Positions 52,980-60,180 of a stretch of DNA of 64,000 bases are shown in pieces (positions within the stretch are counted from its first letter, which is position 1; each line of letters starts with the position of its first letter). The stretch is from Thalassospira lucentensis (GTDB lineage Bacteria; Pseudomonadota; Alphaproteobacteria; Rhodospirillales; Thalassospiraceae). The stretch is from assembly GCF_001613805.1 (NCBI RefSeq), contig NZ_LPVY01000022.1:1-64000 (forward strand). Reading direction: 5' to 3'. Below the pieces are notes generated by a model. The model did no database searches. It was not told the origin of the DNA and saw nothing but the letters and a program-made list of their open reading frames with translations. A program made the position numbers and the translations under genes.

Positions 52980-52980
52980 C
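52966..52980. promoter_or_regulatory. MarR box 2
   Basis: GTTGA-TTTTG-TCAAC has the same palindromic arms as box 1 and covers the -35 element of the exporter promoter, so binding would block RNA polymerase. Confidence 0.75.
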
Positions 52981-53065
52981 TTGTTTTCTGGGGCTGTCCT
53001 TAGGAGTAGTATTCGAAGGTATATTAGAGGTGTATCATTCGGGATGAATAAGGGAGGACAGATTG

Positions 53066-53257
53066 ATGAAAATGATGGTGGTTCTGGGGATCAGTGCGCT
53101 GTTTGCGATGGGGACCGCGCCGGTGCCGACATATGCCGCACAGGGTTCAATCGCGTTTGATCCGGCGGTTGAACATGGCGGCGGCTGCCGCAAAAGCTCC
53201 CCGCCGGGGCAGTGTTGCCATATGGATAACAGGGTGGGGTCGGTGCATTGTCATTGA
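53066..53257 (+). CDS. small Cys/His-rich secreted peptide
   Basis: The 63-residue product has a clear signal peptide (MVVLGISALFAMG, cleavage near TYAAQ), leaving about 38 residues. The mature part holds Cys at 41, 49, 50 and 62 and His at 38, 51 and 63: GGGCRKSSPPGQCCHMDNR and ending VHCH. The CCH and HCH clusters suggest metal binding or disulphide bonding in the periplasm; no family is recognised. A GGGAGGA site precedes ATG 53066. Base composition is host-like, unlike the AT-rich cassette that follows at once. Confidence 0.72.
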   Translation: MKMMVVLGISALFAMGTAPVPTYAAQGSIAFDPAVEHGGGCRKSSPPGQCCHMDNRVGSVHCH

Positions 53258-53329
53258 GTGTTGCTTTAAAGTAGGGCCAAAATTACACCATTTTTCTTGA
53301 ATTGATAAATTGATAATCTCTGTTAAAAA

Positions 53330-53421
53330 GTAATCGGGACAGTATTTTTGAACAAGGTTTAAGGTGCGAGTCGCATCTGCTGTTAAAGTACCACTTTCTT
53401 AGGTGTTCGGTACTGTCCCAA
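53330..53421 (+). ncRNA. candidate retron non-coding RNA (msr-msd)
   Basis: Just upstream of the reverse transcriptase, GGGACAGTA (53336-53344) and TACTGTCCC (53411-53419) form a perfect 9-base inverted repeat that could be the a1/a2 helix enclosing a retron RNA. Inside are GGTGCG-AGT-CGCATC, a 6-pair hairpin with triloop, and an AGTAC/GTACT hairpin with inner CAC/GTG. The AGTAC hairpin overlaps the outer helix and no textbook branching motif follows a1, so boundaries and folding are tentative. Confidence 0.45.
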
Positions 53422-53487
53422 CCGCTCAATTTCCATGGGGATACTGATATTAAATACGATTTAACGTCGGTTTCTCAAAGAAATCAG

Positions 53488-55203
53488 TTGGAGAGGTTTA
53501 TTGGTGTTAAGTCTGATTTGTTAGACTTAGTGCTGGATTTTGATTCTGAAAGTAGCAATTCATTTTCTGAGCAGAACAGCCGAATTTATATGCTGTCCAT
53601 GCCGCTATTTATTTGCCACAAAATACCTAAGAAGAATCCAAATCGAGGAGAAAGGGTCGTCTGGGAAGCCTTGATGGATTTAAGGGACGTTTACAAAAGC
53701 TTTTCGCGAAAGCTTGATATTTTTTTCCAGAAACAGATTGAAACTTATCCACATTCTTGTTCTTACGGGTATTTGGGAGGCCGAAATACACGTGGAAATG
53801 CCGAGAAACATGTTGGGAAAAAGTACTTATTGAATGCCGATCTGTGCAATTTTTTTGATAGTATCAGTGCGGATAAAGTAAGACTTTTATTTGTTTCTTG
53901 TGGGGTTGACGAAAAAATTTCTCAAATTCTCTCTCGATTTCTCACTATTTCATCTCGTTTACCAATGGGGTTGTCTACCAGTCCTGTCATAGCCAACGTG
54001 CTTGCGCACAAAATGGATTGTGAATTGTCGGATCTGGCGGAAAAGTTCAATTGTCAGTATTCAAGATATGTTGATGATTTAACATTCTCTAGTGATGAGA
54101 TTTTGCCGGAGATAAGTCATATCGAAGAAATAGTTGCTAGGCATAATTTTAGTTTGGCACACGAGAAGATAAAGTTCTCCAAATCTGGTCAAGCTCATTA
54201 CGTAACTGGGTTAAGTGTTTCAGATACGGAGGCCCCGCATGTTCCAAGAAAGATAAAGAAAGACCTTCGAAAATCACTATACTACATGGATAAATTTGGA
54301 ATTTATGATCATTTTGGTCGTTTAGGAATTCATGAGCACGAGAATGTTCAAAGAGAAGTAAACCGAATTGATGGGCTTGTGCATTATGTGAGCTATCATG
54401 AGCCTAGAAAATCTTTCGAAATTAATGCTATATGGCAAAAAATTCTCCGAGATAGTGGTTTTCGACCATATTTTTCAGCGCATAAGCAAGAATACGAAGT
54501 GTTCAACATTATCATTGATGAAGCTGAATTTTCACACAATGGAACTAATTACTTAGCGCTTGCCGCATCGGTGACGAATAAACAACGTGAAATTGACAAT
54601 TCAATTTTCGAGATTTTAGATAATTTTCTATCAAATCCATGGTCTGATGGTAAAGTTGACTTAATTAAAGAGCGTGGTCTTCATTATGTAGATTGCACCG
54701 AGGACTTAAAGAAGGAATTTATTCAGTGCCTTCAGATACTTCCTTTTAATGGGTATATATCTATTAACGCAGTTGGCGAGAGTAATTATCGAGATAGATA
54801 TATTGAAAATTTTAAGAATATTATCATGAGAAATTATTATAAAATAGATAGGTCAATTGTTTTTGTATCAATAGAGAGAAATAGCAAAATAAGTAATGAC
54901 GATATTTATGGTGTTGTTGATTATGTTAATAGTTATCATTTAAATGATAAACGAGTTATTCTTCCTAAGGGAAATGTTTCGTTTGTTGGGAAAGAGTGCT
55001 TGGGGGTTTCTGTTCCAGATTTTTTGCTTGGATGTTTTGCTGGATATATAAAGGATAACCAGACTGTGAGCGGAGGTGCTAAATCACGTAAATTCCTCCA
55101 ATTCGAAATGTTGCGTGACAAAATTAAGGTTGTATCCGATTTGACGACCAACCAGCATTTCACTCGAAGGAACCCATTCTCCAAATCTAAGCTAAAAATT
55201 TAA
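53488..55203 (+). CDS. retron-type reverse transcriptase fused to a DUF3800-like domain
   Basis: A 571-residue protein with two parts. Residues 40-300 are a reverse transcriptase: NAEKH (104-108, the retron NAxxH), LLNADLCNFFDSI (114-126), LPMGLSTSPVIAN (158-170), catalytic YVDD (194-197) and VTG (239-241), the retron-specific triad. From about 337 a second domain begins FNIIIDEAEF (acidic pair at 344-345), with YLALAASV and SVPDFLLGCFAGY (508-520), matching DUF3800, an RNase-H-like domain. RT-DUF3800 fusions are known as retron type VII. The first in-frame start is TTG 53488, but upstream codons to about 53440 also look coding. Strongly AT-rich; probably acquired for phage defence. Confidence 0.83.
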   Translation: MERFIGVKSDLLDLVLDFDSESSNSFSEQNSRIYMLSMPLFICHKIPKKNPNRGERVVWEALMDLRDVYKSFSRKLDIFFQKQIETYPHSCSYGYLGGRNTRGNAEKHVGKKYLLNADLCNFFDSISADKVRLLFVSCGVDEKISQILSRFLTISSRLPMGLSTSPVIANVLAHKMDCELSDLAEKFNCQYSRYVDDLTFSSDEILPEISHIEEIVARHNFSLAHEKIKFSKSGQAHYVTGLSVSDTEAPHVPRKIKKDLRKSLYYMDKFGIYDHFGRLGIHEHENVQREVNRIDGLVHYVSYHEPRKSFEINAIWQKILRDSGFRPYFSAHKQEYEVFNIIIDEAEFSHNGTNYLALAASVTNKQREIDNSIFEILDNFLSNPWSDGKVDLIKERGLHYVDCTEDLKKEFIQCLQILPFNGYISINAVGESNYRDRYIENFKNIIMRNYYKIDRSIVFVSIERNSKISNDDIYGVVDYVNSYHLNDKRVILPKGNVSFVGKECLGVSVPDFLLGCFAGYIKDNQTVSGGAKSRKFLQFEMLRDKIKVVSDLTTNQHFTRRNPFSKSKLKI

Positions 55204-55214
55204 TTTAGCTTAGA
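55186..55214. terminator. hairpin shared by the RT gene and the truncated flavoprotein gene
   Basis: TCTAAGCTAAA and TTTAGCTTAGA form a perfect 11-base stem with loop AATTTAA. It contains the RT stop codon and also supplies the last codons and stop of the convergent flavoprotein gene. Confidence 0.7.
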
Positions 55215-56424
55215 ATACGAAACACCCGCTCAACAAATACCCCCCCGTCGGCGCTTCCCAATCGACCATCTCGCCCACGCAATAGGTGCCGGGGCGTTTT
55301 TTGAGTTGGAAGGTGTCGTCGAGTTCTTCCCATGCGACACCGCCCGCAGTACTGATGGCTTCGTCAATCGGGCGGGGTTTGGTGATTCTAAGCGGCAGGG
55401 CCTTGATCGCGGTTGCCAGTTTGGCGGGGTCGTTCAGGGTTTCGCGCGGGGTGGTTTCGAAAATCAGGGCTGTTTTGGTGGCGTCCAGACCGAGCGTTTT
55501 GCGCAGGTGATTGCCAAGCGAGTTTTTGCTACGTGGTTTGGCAAGGCGCGCTGTGACATCGGCCAGGTCGCGGTCGGGCGTCAGGTCGAGCGTGACGGTA
55601 GCATCGCCGGTTTCAAGCCATTGATCGCGAAGGGCTGCCGAGATGGCATAGACGGCACTGCCTTCGATCCCGGTTCTGGAAATCACGAATTCGCCGCGCA
55701 CGGTTTGTGGGCCGGATTTGGTTTTAACCGTCAGCGTCACGGCCTTGACCGGGGAGCCCGCGCATTTATCGATCAGATGGTCGGTCCAGGCGACGTCAAA
55801 GCCGCAATTGGCCGGTTTGAACGGATTGCATCTGATCCCGGCGGATTTAAGGATTTCCATCCATTTGCCATCCGATCCCAGCCGTTTCCAGCTTCCGCCG
55901 CCCAATGCCAGAACGGTGATATCGGCCGTGGCGGTCACTTCGCCGTCCGGGGTTTTGAAAACGGCATTTTCGGTTTCATCCCAGCCGGTCCAGTAATGGC
56001 GGTAATGGATTTTGCAGCCCAAACCATCCAGACGACGCAGCCATGCGCGCAAAAGCGGGCTTGCCTTCATCGCGGTCGGAAAGACGCGGCCAGAGGAGCC
56101 GACAAAGGTTTCGATACCAAGCCCCGCACACCAGTCGCGGATTTCGTTGGGGCCGAATTTGCGTAAGTGCGGTTCGAGCCGTGCGCGCGAGGTGCCATAG
56201 CGCGACAGAAAGGTTTCGAGGTCTTCGGCATGGGTGATGTTGAGCCCCGATTTCCCCGCCATCAGGAATTTGCGCCCGGCACTTGGCATGCCCTCATAGA
56301 TCGTGACCGCATGACCGGACCCGGCGAGGCGTTCGGCCGCCATCAGCCCCGCCGGACCCGCACCAATGATCATCGCGGTTTTGCCGTTTGGTTTTGGGGT
56401 TGGGGTGTCCGGGTTTGATGACAT
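55210..56424 (-). CDS. HI0933-like flavoprotein (TIGR03862 type), C-terminally truncated
   Basis: A 404-residue FAD-dependent oxidoreductase of unknown substrate. It has the dinucleotide fold MIIGAGPAGLMAAERLAGSG, GRKFLMAGKSGLNITH, VLALGGGSWKRLGSDG and, near the end, STAGGVAWEELDD and MVDWEAPTGGYLLSGCF. Members of the family continue for 15-20 residues after GCF (a TG.AAG.GA type ending); here the frame ends at once with VF and a stop. The last bases come from the AT-rich cassette, so the retron insertion cut the 3' end. Whether the shortened protein works is unknown. Confidence 0.83.
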   Translation of the reverse strand: MSSNPDTPTPKPNGKTAMIIGAGPAGLMAAERLAGSGHAVTIYEGMPSAGRKFLMAGKSGLNITHAEDLETFLSRYGTSRARLEPHLRKFGPNEIRDWCAGLGIETFVGSSGRVFPTAMKASPLLRAWLRRLDGLGCKIHYRHYWTGWDETENAVFKTPDGEVTATADITVLALGGGSWKRLGSDGKWMEILKSAGIRCNPFKPANCGFDVAWTDHLIDKCAGSPVKAVTLTVKTKSGPQTVRGEFVISRTGIEGSAVYAISAALRDQWLETGDATVTLDLTPDRDLADVTARLAKPRSKNSLGNHLRKTLGLDATKTALIFETTPRETLNDPAKLATAIKALPLRITKPRPIDEAISTAGGVAWEELDDTFQLKKRPGTYCVGEMVDWEAPTGGYLLSGCFVF

Positions 56425-56534
56425 GCGGGGCCTTTGTGCGCAGGGTTATGTCTCGCGGTTTTATCCGGTTTGGCAGGGGATGGCAATTTGCGGGATTGTT
56501 CGCAGACTGGGGGCGGCGTGGGAGCGGGTGGCAC

Positions 56535-56564
56535 GATGGACTCCCGCGTTCGCGGGAGTGACGG
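56535..56564 (+). repeat. REP-like palindromic element (copy 2)
   Basis: A 30-base element from GATGGACTCCCGC to GGGAGTGACGG that differs from the copy at 25122 by three bases, two of which are compensating (T-A to C-G in the stem). It sits in the 382-base gene-free stretch 56425-56806, of which the second half (56640-56800) becomes AT-rich toward the next promoter; no riboswitch was recognised there. Confidence 0.75.
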
Positions 56565-56806
56565 TAGAGGGGCGAGGCGACGGTAGAGGGACGCGGGAAA
56601 GATGGGAGAGTGTGGTACGGCAATGGCGGGAGACCCGCGCAAATTCGACCTTGGCGGAAATAGGGTTCGCTGTGACTTGCGCATTAAGGGTGAAAACGAC
56701 CCTTTTGGCGGAAAAATGCGGCAAAGATTGGCAATTTGTCGATAAATCGGCTAACAAAATTCCGAAGGTTATAATGCATTCAAAAAAATGATCCTGTGGA
56801 GGAAAC

Positions 56807-57868
56807 ATGCTTTCGATTAGGGGAATGGCGGGCGCGGCACGGCTGGCGCGTGGATCGGTTGCGGCATTGGCGATGGGGGCGAGTGCCCTTGTGGCGTTTG
56901 GCGCACAGGCCAATGAGAAGGTCGATATTGCGGCATTGGCGTTTGTTTCAAGCGCGCCGTTATTTATTGCCAAGGAAAAGGGTTACCTTGCCGACGAGGG
57001 CCTTGATGCCGAGATTTCGATCTTTCAGGCGGCCCAGCCGGTGGCGGTTGCGATTGCATCGGGCGATGCCGATTTTGGCGTGACGGCGTTTACGGGCGGG
57101 TTCTTTAACCTTGCGGCCAAGGGGGCGCTTAAGGTTATTGGTGCGCAGTTGCATGAAGATCCGGGTTATGACGGATCGGCCATTCTGGCGTCCAATGCGG
57201 CGTTTGAGGCCGGTCTGACATCGGTTGATAAATTGCCCGGTCATAGTTTTGCCCTGTCGCAGGTAGGATCAAGTTTCCATTACATGATCGGCAATGTGGC
57301 CGAGAAGGCCGGGTTTGACCCGGAAAGTGTTTCGCTTAAACCGTTGCAGTCCGTACCCAACATGATCGGTGCGCTTAAAAGCGGGCAGGTCGATAGCATG
57401 ATCATCGTGCCGCATATCGCAAAGCCGCTGGCCAATGCCGGGGCGGCGCATATTATCGGCTGGGTGAAGGATTACGTGCCTTATCAGGTGGGTGGTCTGT
57501 TTACATCGACCGAGAATGTCGAAGAAAACCGCGAGATGGTCGAAAAGTTCGTTCGCGCCTATCAAAAGGGTGTCGCGGATTATCGTGCAGCCCTTTTGGC
57601 GACCGATGCGGATGGCAAGCTTGTTGAAAGCGACACCACGCAGGAGATTTTGGAGATCGTGCATAAATATGTCTATGCCAACGATCCGGCGGACAAGGCT
57701 TATCCGAAAATCCGCAATGGCGCGATGTTCATCACCGAAGAAGCCAGACTTGACGTTGCCGATGTGAAGGCGCAGGTCAAATGGTATCAGGATCGCGGCT
57801 TTGTTTCCGCCGATGCCGATCCGGCGAAATTCATCGATACCAGCTTCATCCCGGCATTGACCGAGTAA
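56807..57868 (+). CDS. ABC transporter substrate-binding protein, SsuA/NMT1-like
   Basis: A 353-residue periplasmic receptor. The signal peptide (ARLARGSVAALAMG to VAFGAQA) is cut near residue 35, then VDIAALAFVSSAPLFIAKEK and GLDAEISIFQAAQPVAVAIA follow the NMT1/THI5-like pattern for nitrate, sulfonate, taurine or pyrimidine binding. The ligand is not clear; no sulfonate desulfonation or thiamine gene is nearby and no thiamine riboswitch was seen. GGAGGAAAC directly precedes ATG 56807. First gene of a three-gene ABC operon. Confidence 0.85.
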   Translation: MLSIRGMAGAARLARGSVAALAMGASALVAFGAQANEKVDIAALAFVSSAPLFIAKEKGYLADEGLDAEISIFQAAQPVAVAIASGDADFGVTAFTGGFFNLAAKGALKVIGAQLHEDPGYDGSAILASNAAFEAGLTSVDKLPGHSFALSQVGSSFHYMIGNVAEKAGFDPESVSLKPLQSVPNMIGALKSGQVDSMIIVPHIAKPLANAGAAHIIGWVKDYVPYQVGGLFTSTENVEENREMVEKFVRAYQKGVADYRAALLATDADGKLVESDTTQEILEIVHKYVYANDPADKAYPKIRNGAMFITEEARLDVADVKAQVKWYQDRGFVSADADPAKFIDTSFIPALTE

Positions 57869-57881
57869 GGCGATATTTCTC

Positions 57882-57911
57882 CGACCGGGCCATCTTCTGG
57901 CCCGGTCGTTT
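57882..57911 (+). terminator. hairpin after the SsuA-like receptor gene
   Basis: CGACCGGGCC and GGCCCGGTCG form a perfect 10-base stem with loop ATCTTCT, followed by TTTC. It lies 14 bases past the stop and 33 before the ATPase gene, and so likely limits read-through and protects the receptor message. Confidence 0.65.
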
Positions 57912-57943
57912 CATTTGTAGATTTCAGATAAACGGATTGTGCC

Positions 57944-58717
57944 ATGCGGCTGCAAATCAAGGGCATTTGCCATTCATATGATCAGGTCGAGGCGCTGCGC
58001 GATATCGATTTCGGGATCGAACCGGGCGAGGTCGTGGCATTGATCGGGCCGTCGGGCTGCGGCAAATCGACATTATTGTCGATCATTGGCGGGTTGCTGG
58101 CCCCGACACGCGGCGAGATTCTGATTTGCGACAAGGCGACGCCGGAAGGATGCCTTAACCCGCTGACTTATGTGTTTCAGGATTTCGCGCTTTTGCCGTG
58201 GCGGACGGTGGCGGGCAATATCAGCCTTGTGCTGGAAGACCACGGATTATCCAAGGCGGACCGCGATGCGCGGGTGGCGGAGGTGCTGGAGCAGACCAAT
58301 CTTTGGGATTTCCGCGATGCTTACCCAAAGCAGCTTTCGGGCGGGATGAAGCAGCGGGTCGGGATTGCGCGTGCATTGGCGGTGCGCCCGGCGGTTTTGC
58401 TGATGGACGAGCCGTTATCAGCCCTTGACGCGCAGACGCGGATTTTGCTGCTGGATGAATTTGCCGCCCTGTTTGCGCGGACCGGCATGACGGCGGTTTA
58501 TGTGACGCATAACCTGAACGAGGCCGTGCGGCTGGCCAACCGGGTGGTGGCATTGCGCCGTCGCCCCGGCACGATCAAGGAAATCCATACAATCGATATT
58601 CCGATAGCAGAGCGGCGCGAAGGCATGCCGGAGCTGATCGCGCATGAGAGCGCGCTTTGGAACCTGATCCGGGATGAGGCGATTGCGGCTGATAAGGAGC
58701 TTGAAAATGTCGCATGA
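57944..58717 (+). CDS. ABC transporter ATPase (SsuB/TauB-like)
   Basis: A 257-residue ATPase: Walker A GPSGCGKSTL (about residues 37-46), Q-loop FQDFALLPWRTV, signature LSGGMKQRVGIARAL, Walker B LLMDEPLSALD and switch His in VTHNLNEAV. The F.....LPWRT Q-loop is typical of the nitrate/sulfonate/taurine class and fits the receptor. It overlaps the permease gene by 11 bases, as is usual in such operons. Confidence 0.9.
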   Translation: MRLQIKGICHSYDQVEALRDIDFGIEPGEVVALIGPSGCGKSTLLSIIGGLLAPTRGEILICDKATPEGCLNPLTYVFQDFALLPWRTVAGNISLVLEDHGLSKADRDARVAEVLEQTNLWDFRDAYPKQLSGGMKQRVGIARALAVRPAVLLMDEPLSALDAQTRILLLDEFAALFARTGMTAVYVTHNLNEAVRLANRVVALRRRPGTIKEIHTIDIPIAERREGMPELIAHESALWNLIRDEAIAADKELENVA

Positions 58718-59540
58718 TATCAGCGAAGTCCGGGCAGAACCACAAAGTGCAGCGTCGCCGGCAAGTCAGGTGCGGTTTCGTGCCACGGGCTTTAACCCGA
58801 AGGCCAATCCGGTTGCGGCGTGGGGATTTTTTGTGACCGTGATTGCGCTTTGGCAATTGGGATCAAGTACCGGGGTGATCAGCGAACTTGCGATGCCAAG
58901 CCCGGTTGCGGTGGCCAAGGCGCTTTGGCAATTGATCGTCACGGGTGATCTTTGGCTGCATCTTGGCGCGTCGTTGCAGCGGCTTGTCGGTGGCTGGATC
59001 ATGGGGACGGTGGCCGGGCTTTTTGTCGGTTTTCTGGTGGGGATGTTTAGCTGGGCGCGCTCGCCCGGTGTGGCGTTTGTATCGGCACTTTTCCCGATCC
59101 CGAAAATTGCGCTTCTGCCGCTTTTCATCATCTGGTTTGGGATTGGTGAACCATCGAAATTTGCCACCATTGCCTTTGGCGTGTTTTTCCCGACCGTGAT
59201 CAATACATTCGGCGGGGTTGATAACGTGCAGCGCAACCTGATCCGCATGGGGCAAAGCTTTGATCTGCCGATGTGGTCGGTGATCCGCAAGATCATCCTG
59301 CCCGGTGCGTTGCCGACCATCCTGTCGGGGTTCCGTATTTCATCGTCGATCGCGATTATCCTTCTGATCGCGGCCGAAATGATCGGGGCGCAATACGGCA
59401 TCGGGGCGCTTATTTTAGCAGCCGGGAACCTGTATCAGACCGATCAGTTGATTGCCGGTGTGGTGGTTCTGTCGCTTCTGGGGCTTTGTGTTTCGTGGCT
59501 TCTGGGGCGGCTGGATCGCTGGTTGCTGGCGTGGCGATAA
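58707..59540 (+). CDS. ABC transporter permease (SsuC/TauC-like)
   Basis: A 277-residue BPD_transp_1 permease with six hydrophobic segments. LQRLVGGWIMGTVAGLFVGF and ALFPIPKIALLPLFIIWFGIGEPSK are family blocks, and RKIILPGALPTILSGFRIS is the EAA coupling loop. ATG 58707 follows AAGGAG at the proper distance; an earlier start at 58674 would lengthen the overlap with the ATPase gene. The N-terminal 35 residues are polar. Last gene of the operon, followed by a terminator. Confidence 0.9.
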   Translation: MSHDISEVRAEPQSAASPASQVRFRATGFNPKANPVAAWGFFVTVIALWQLGSSTGVISELAMPSPVAVAKALWQLIVTGDLWLHLGASLQRLVGGWIMGTVAGLFVGFLVGMFSWARSPGVAFVSALFPIPKIALLPLFIIWFGIGEPSKFATIAFGVFFPTVINTFGGVDNVQRNLIRMGQSFDLPMWSVIRKIILPGALPTILSGFRISSSIAIILLIAAEMIGAQYGIGALILAAGNLYQTDQLIAGVVVLSLLGLCVSWLLGRLDRWLLAWR

Positions 59541-59562
59541 GCCGTTCCTGACCCATGATATC

Positions 59563-59597
59563 AAAGGCCGGTTCGGACATGCGGACCGGCCTTTTTG
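59563..59597 (+). terminator. rho-independent terminator of the SsuABC-like operon
   Basis: AAAGGCCGGT and ACCGGCCTTT form a perfect 10-base stem with a 12-base loop, followed by TTTGT. It starts 23 bases past the permease stop. Confidence 0.88.
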
Positions 59598-59629
59598 TTA
59601 TATGGCCTGATGTTGAAAACGACTTTTAT

Positions 59630-59655
59630 GGAACCTTGATCGGGTGGGGGACGTT
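59630..59655 (+). promoter_or_regulatory. EcfG-type general-stress promoter
   Basis: GGAAC, 17 bases, CGTT, the same spacing as the site at 45531. It lies 34 bases before the next start codon and directs the host-attachment-type gene. Confidence 0.72.
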
Positions 59656-59688
59656 CCGGGGACAGTCGCAACAGAAAGGCAGGTTAAT

Positions 59689-60144
59689 ATGCATAAAAAC
59701 CAATGGATACTTGTTGCCGACGGCGGTCGCGCCCATGTGGTGGCCGTCACGTTTGATGCCGAAGGGCGGCATCTGGAAACGGTCACGGAAATGCAGGCCG
59801 ATAACAGGTCGAGCCGGGAAATCGCCAGTGACAAACCGGGACGCGGTTTTAACAATCCCGGCGGCAACCAGCAGCGCCACGCCATGCCACCATCGACCGA
59901 CCCGCATGAACATGCGCAGATGGAATTTGTCGATGATGTCGTCAATTACCTGACCGACAAACGCAAGCATGGCAAGTTCGACAATCTGATCGTGATTGCC
60001 CCGCCCAAGGTGATGGGTGAGGTGCGCAACAAAATGCCCAAACCCTTGGCCGAGGCGCTTGACGGGGAAATCGTCAAGGACCTGACCAAGATACCGCTTG
60101 ATGACTTGCCCAAGCATCTGAGCGGGACGGGTGGCTGGCTTTAA
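59689..60144 (+). CDS. host-attachment-family protein (PF10116 type)
   Basis: A 151-residue protein of the family called 'required for attachment to host cells' after an Agrobacterium gene: WILVADGGRAHVVAV at the N-terminus, SSREIASDKPGRGF in the middle and KFDNLIVIAPPKVMGEVRNK followed by DLTKIPLDDLPKHL at the end. The fold resembles eRF1-domain-1 / archaeal release-factor-like proteins, and many members are stress-induced; the EcfG-type promoter here agrees. ATG 59689 follows AAAGGCAGG. Confidence 0.88.
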   Translation: MHKNQWILVADGGRAHVVAVTFDAEGRHLETVTEMQADNRSSREIASDKPGRGFNNPGGNQQRHAMPPSTDPHEHAQMEFVDDVVNYLTDKRKHGKFDNLIVIAPPKVMGEVRNKMPKPLAEALDGEIVKDLTKIPLDDLPKHLSGTGGWL

Positions 60145-60180
60145 CCCGTAATCCTTAAACGGTATATCAAGGCCGGGATG

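Noticed and set aside
56425..56806. Thiamine riboswitch upstream of the NMT1/THI5-like receptor
   Set aside because: The conserved CUGAGA and ACCUGAUCUGG elements are absent; the region holds a REP-like palindrome and AT-rich promoter DNA.
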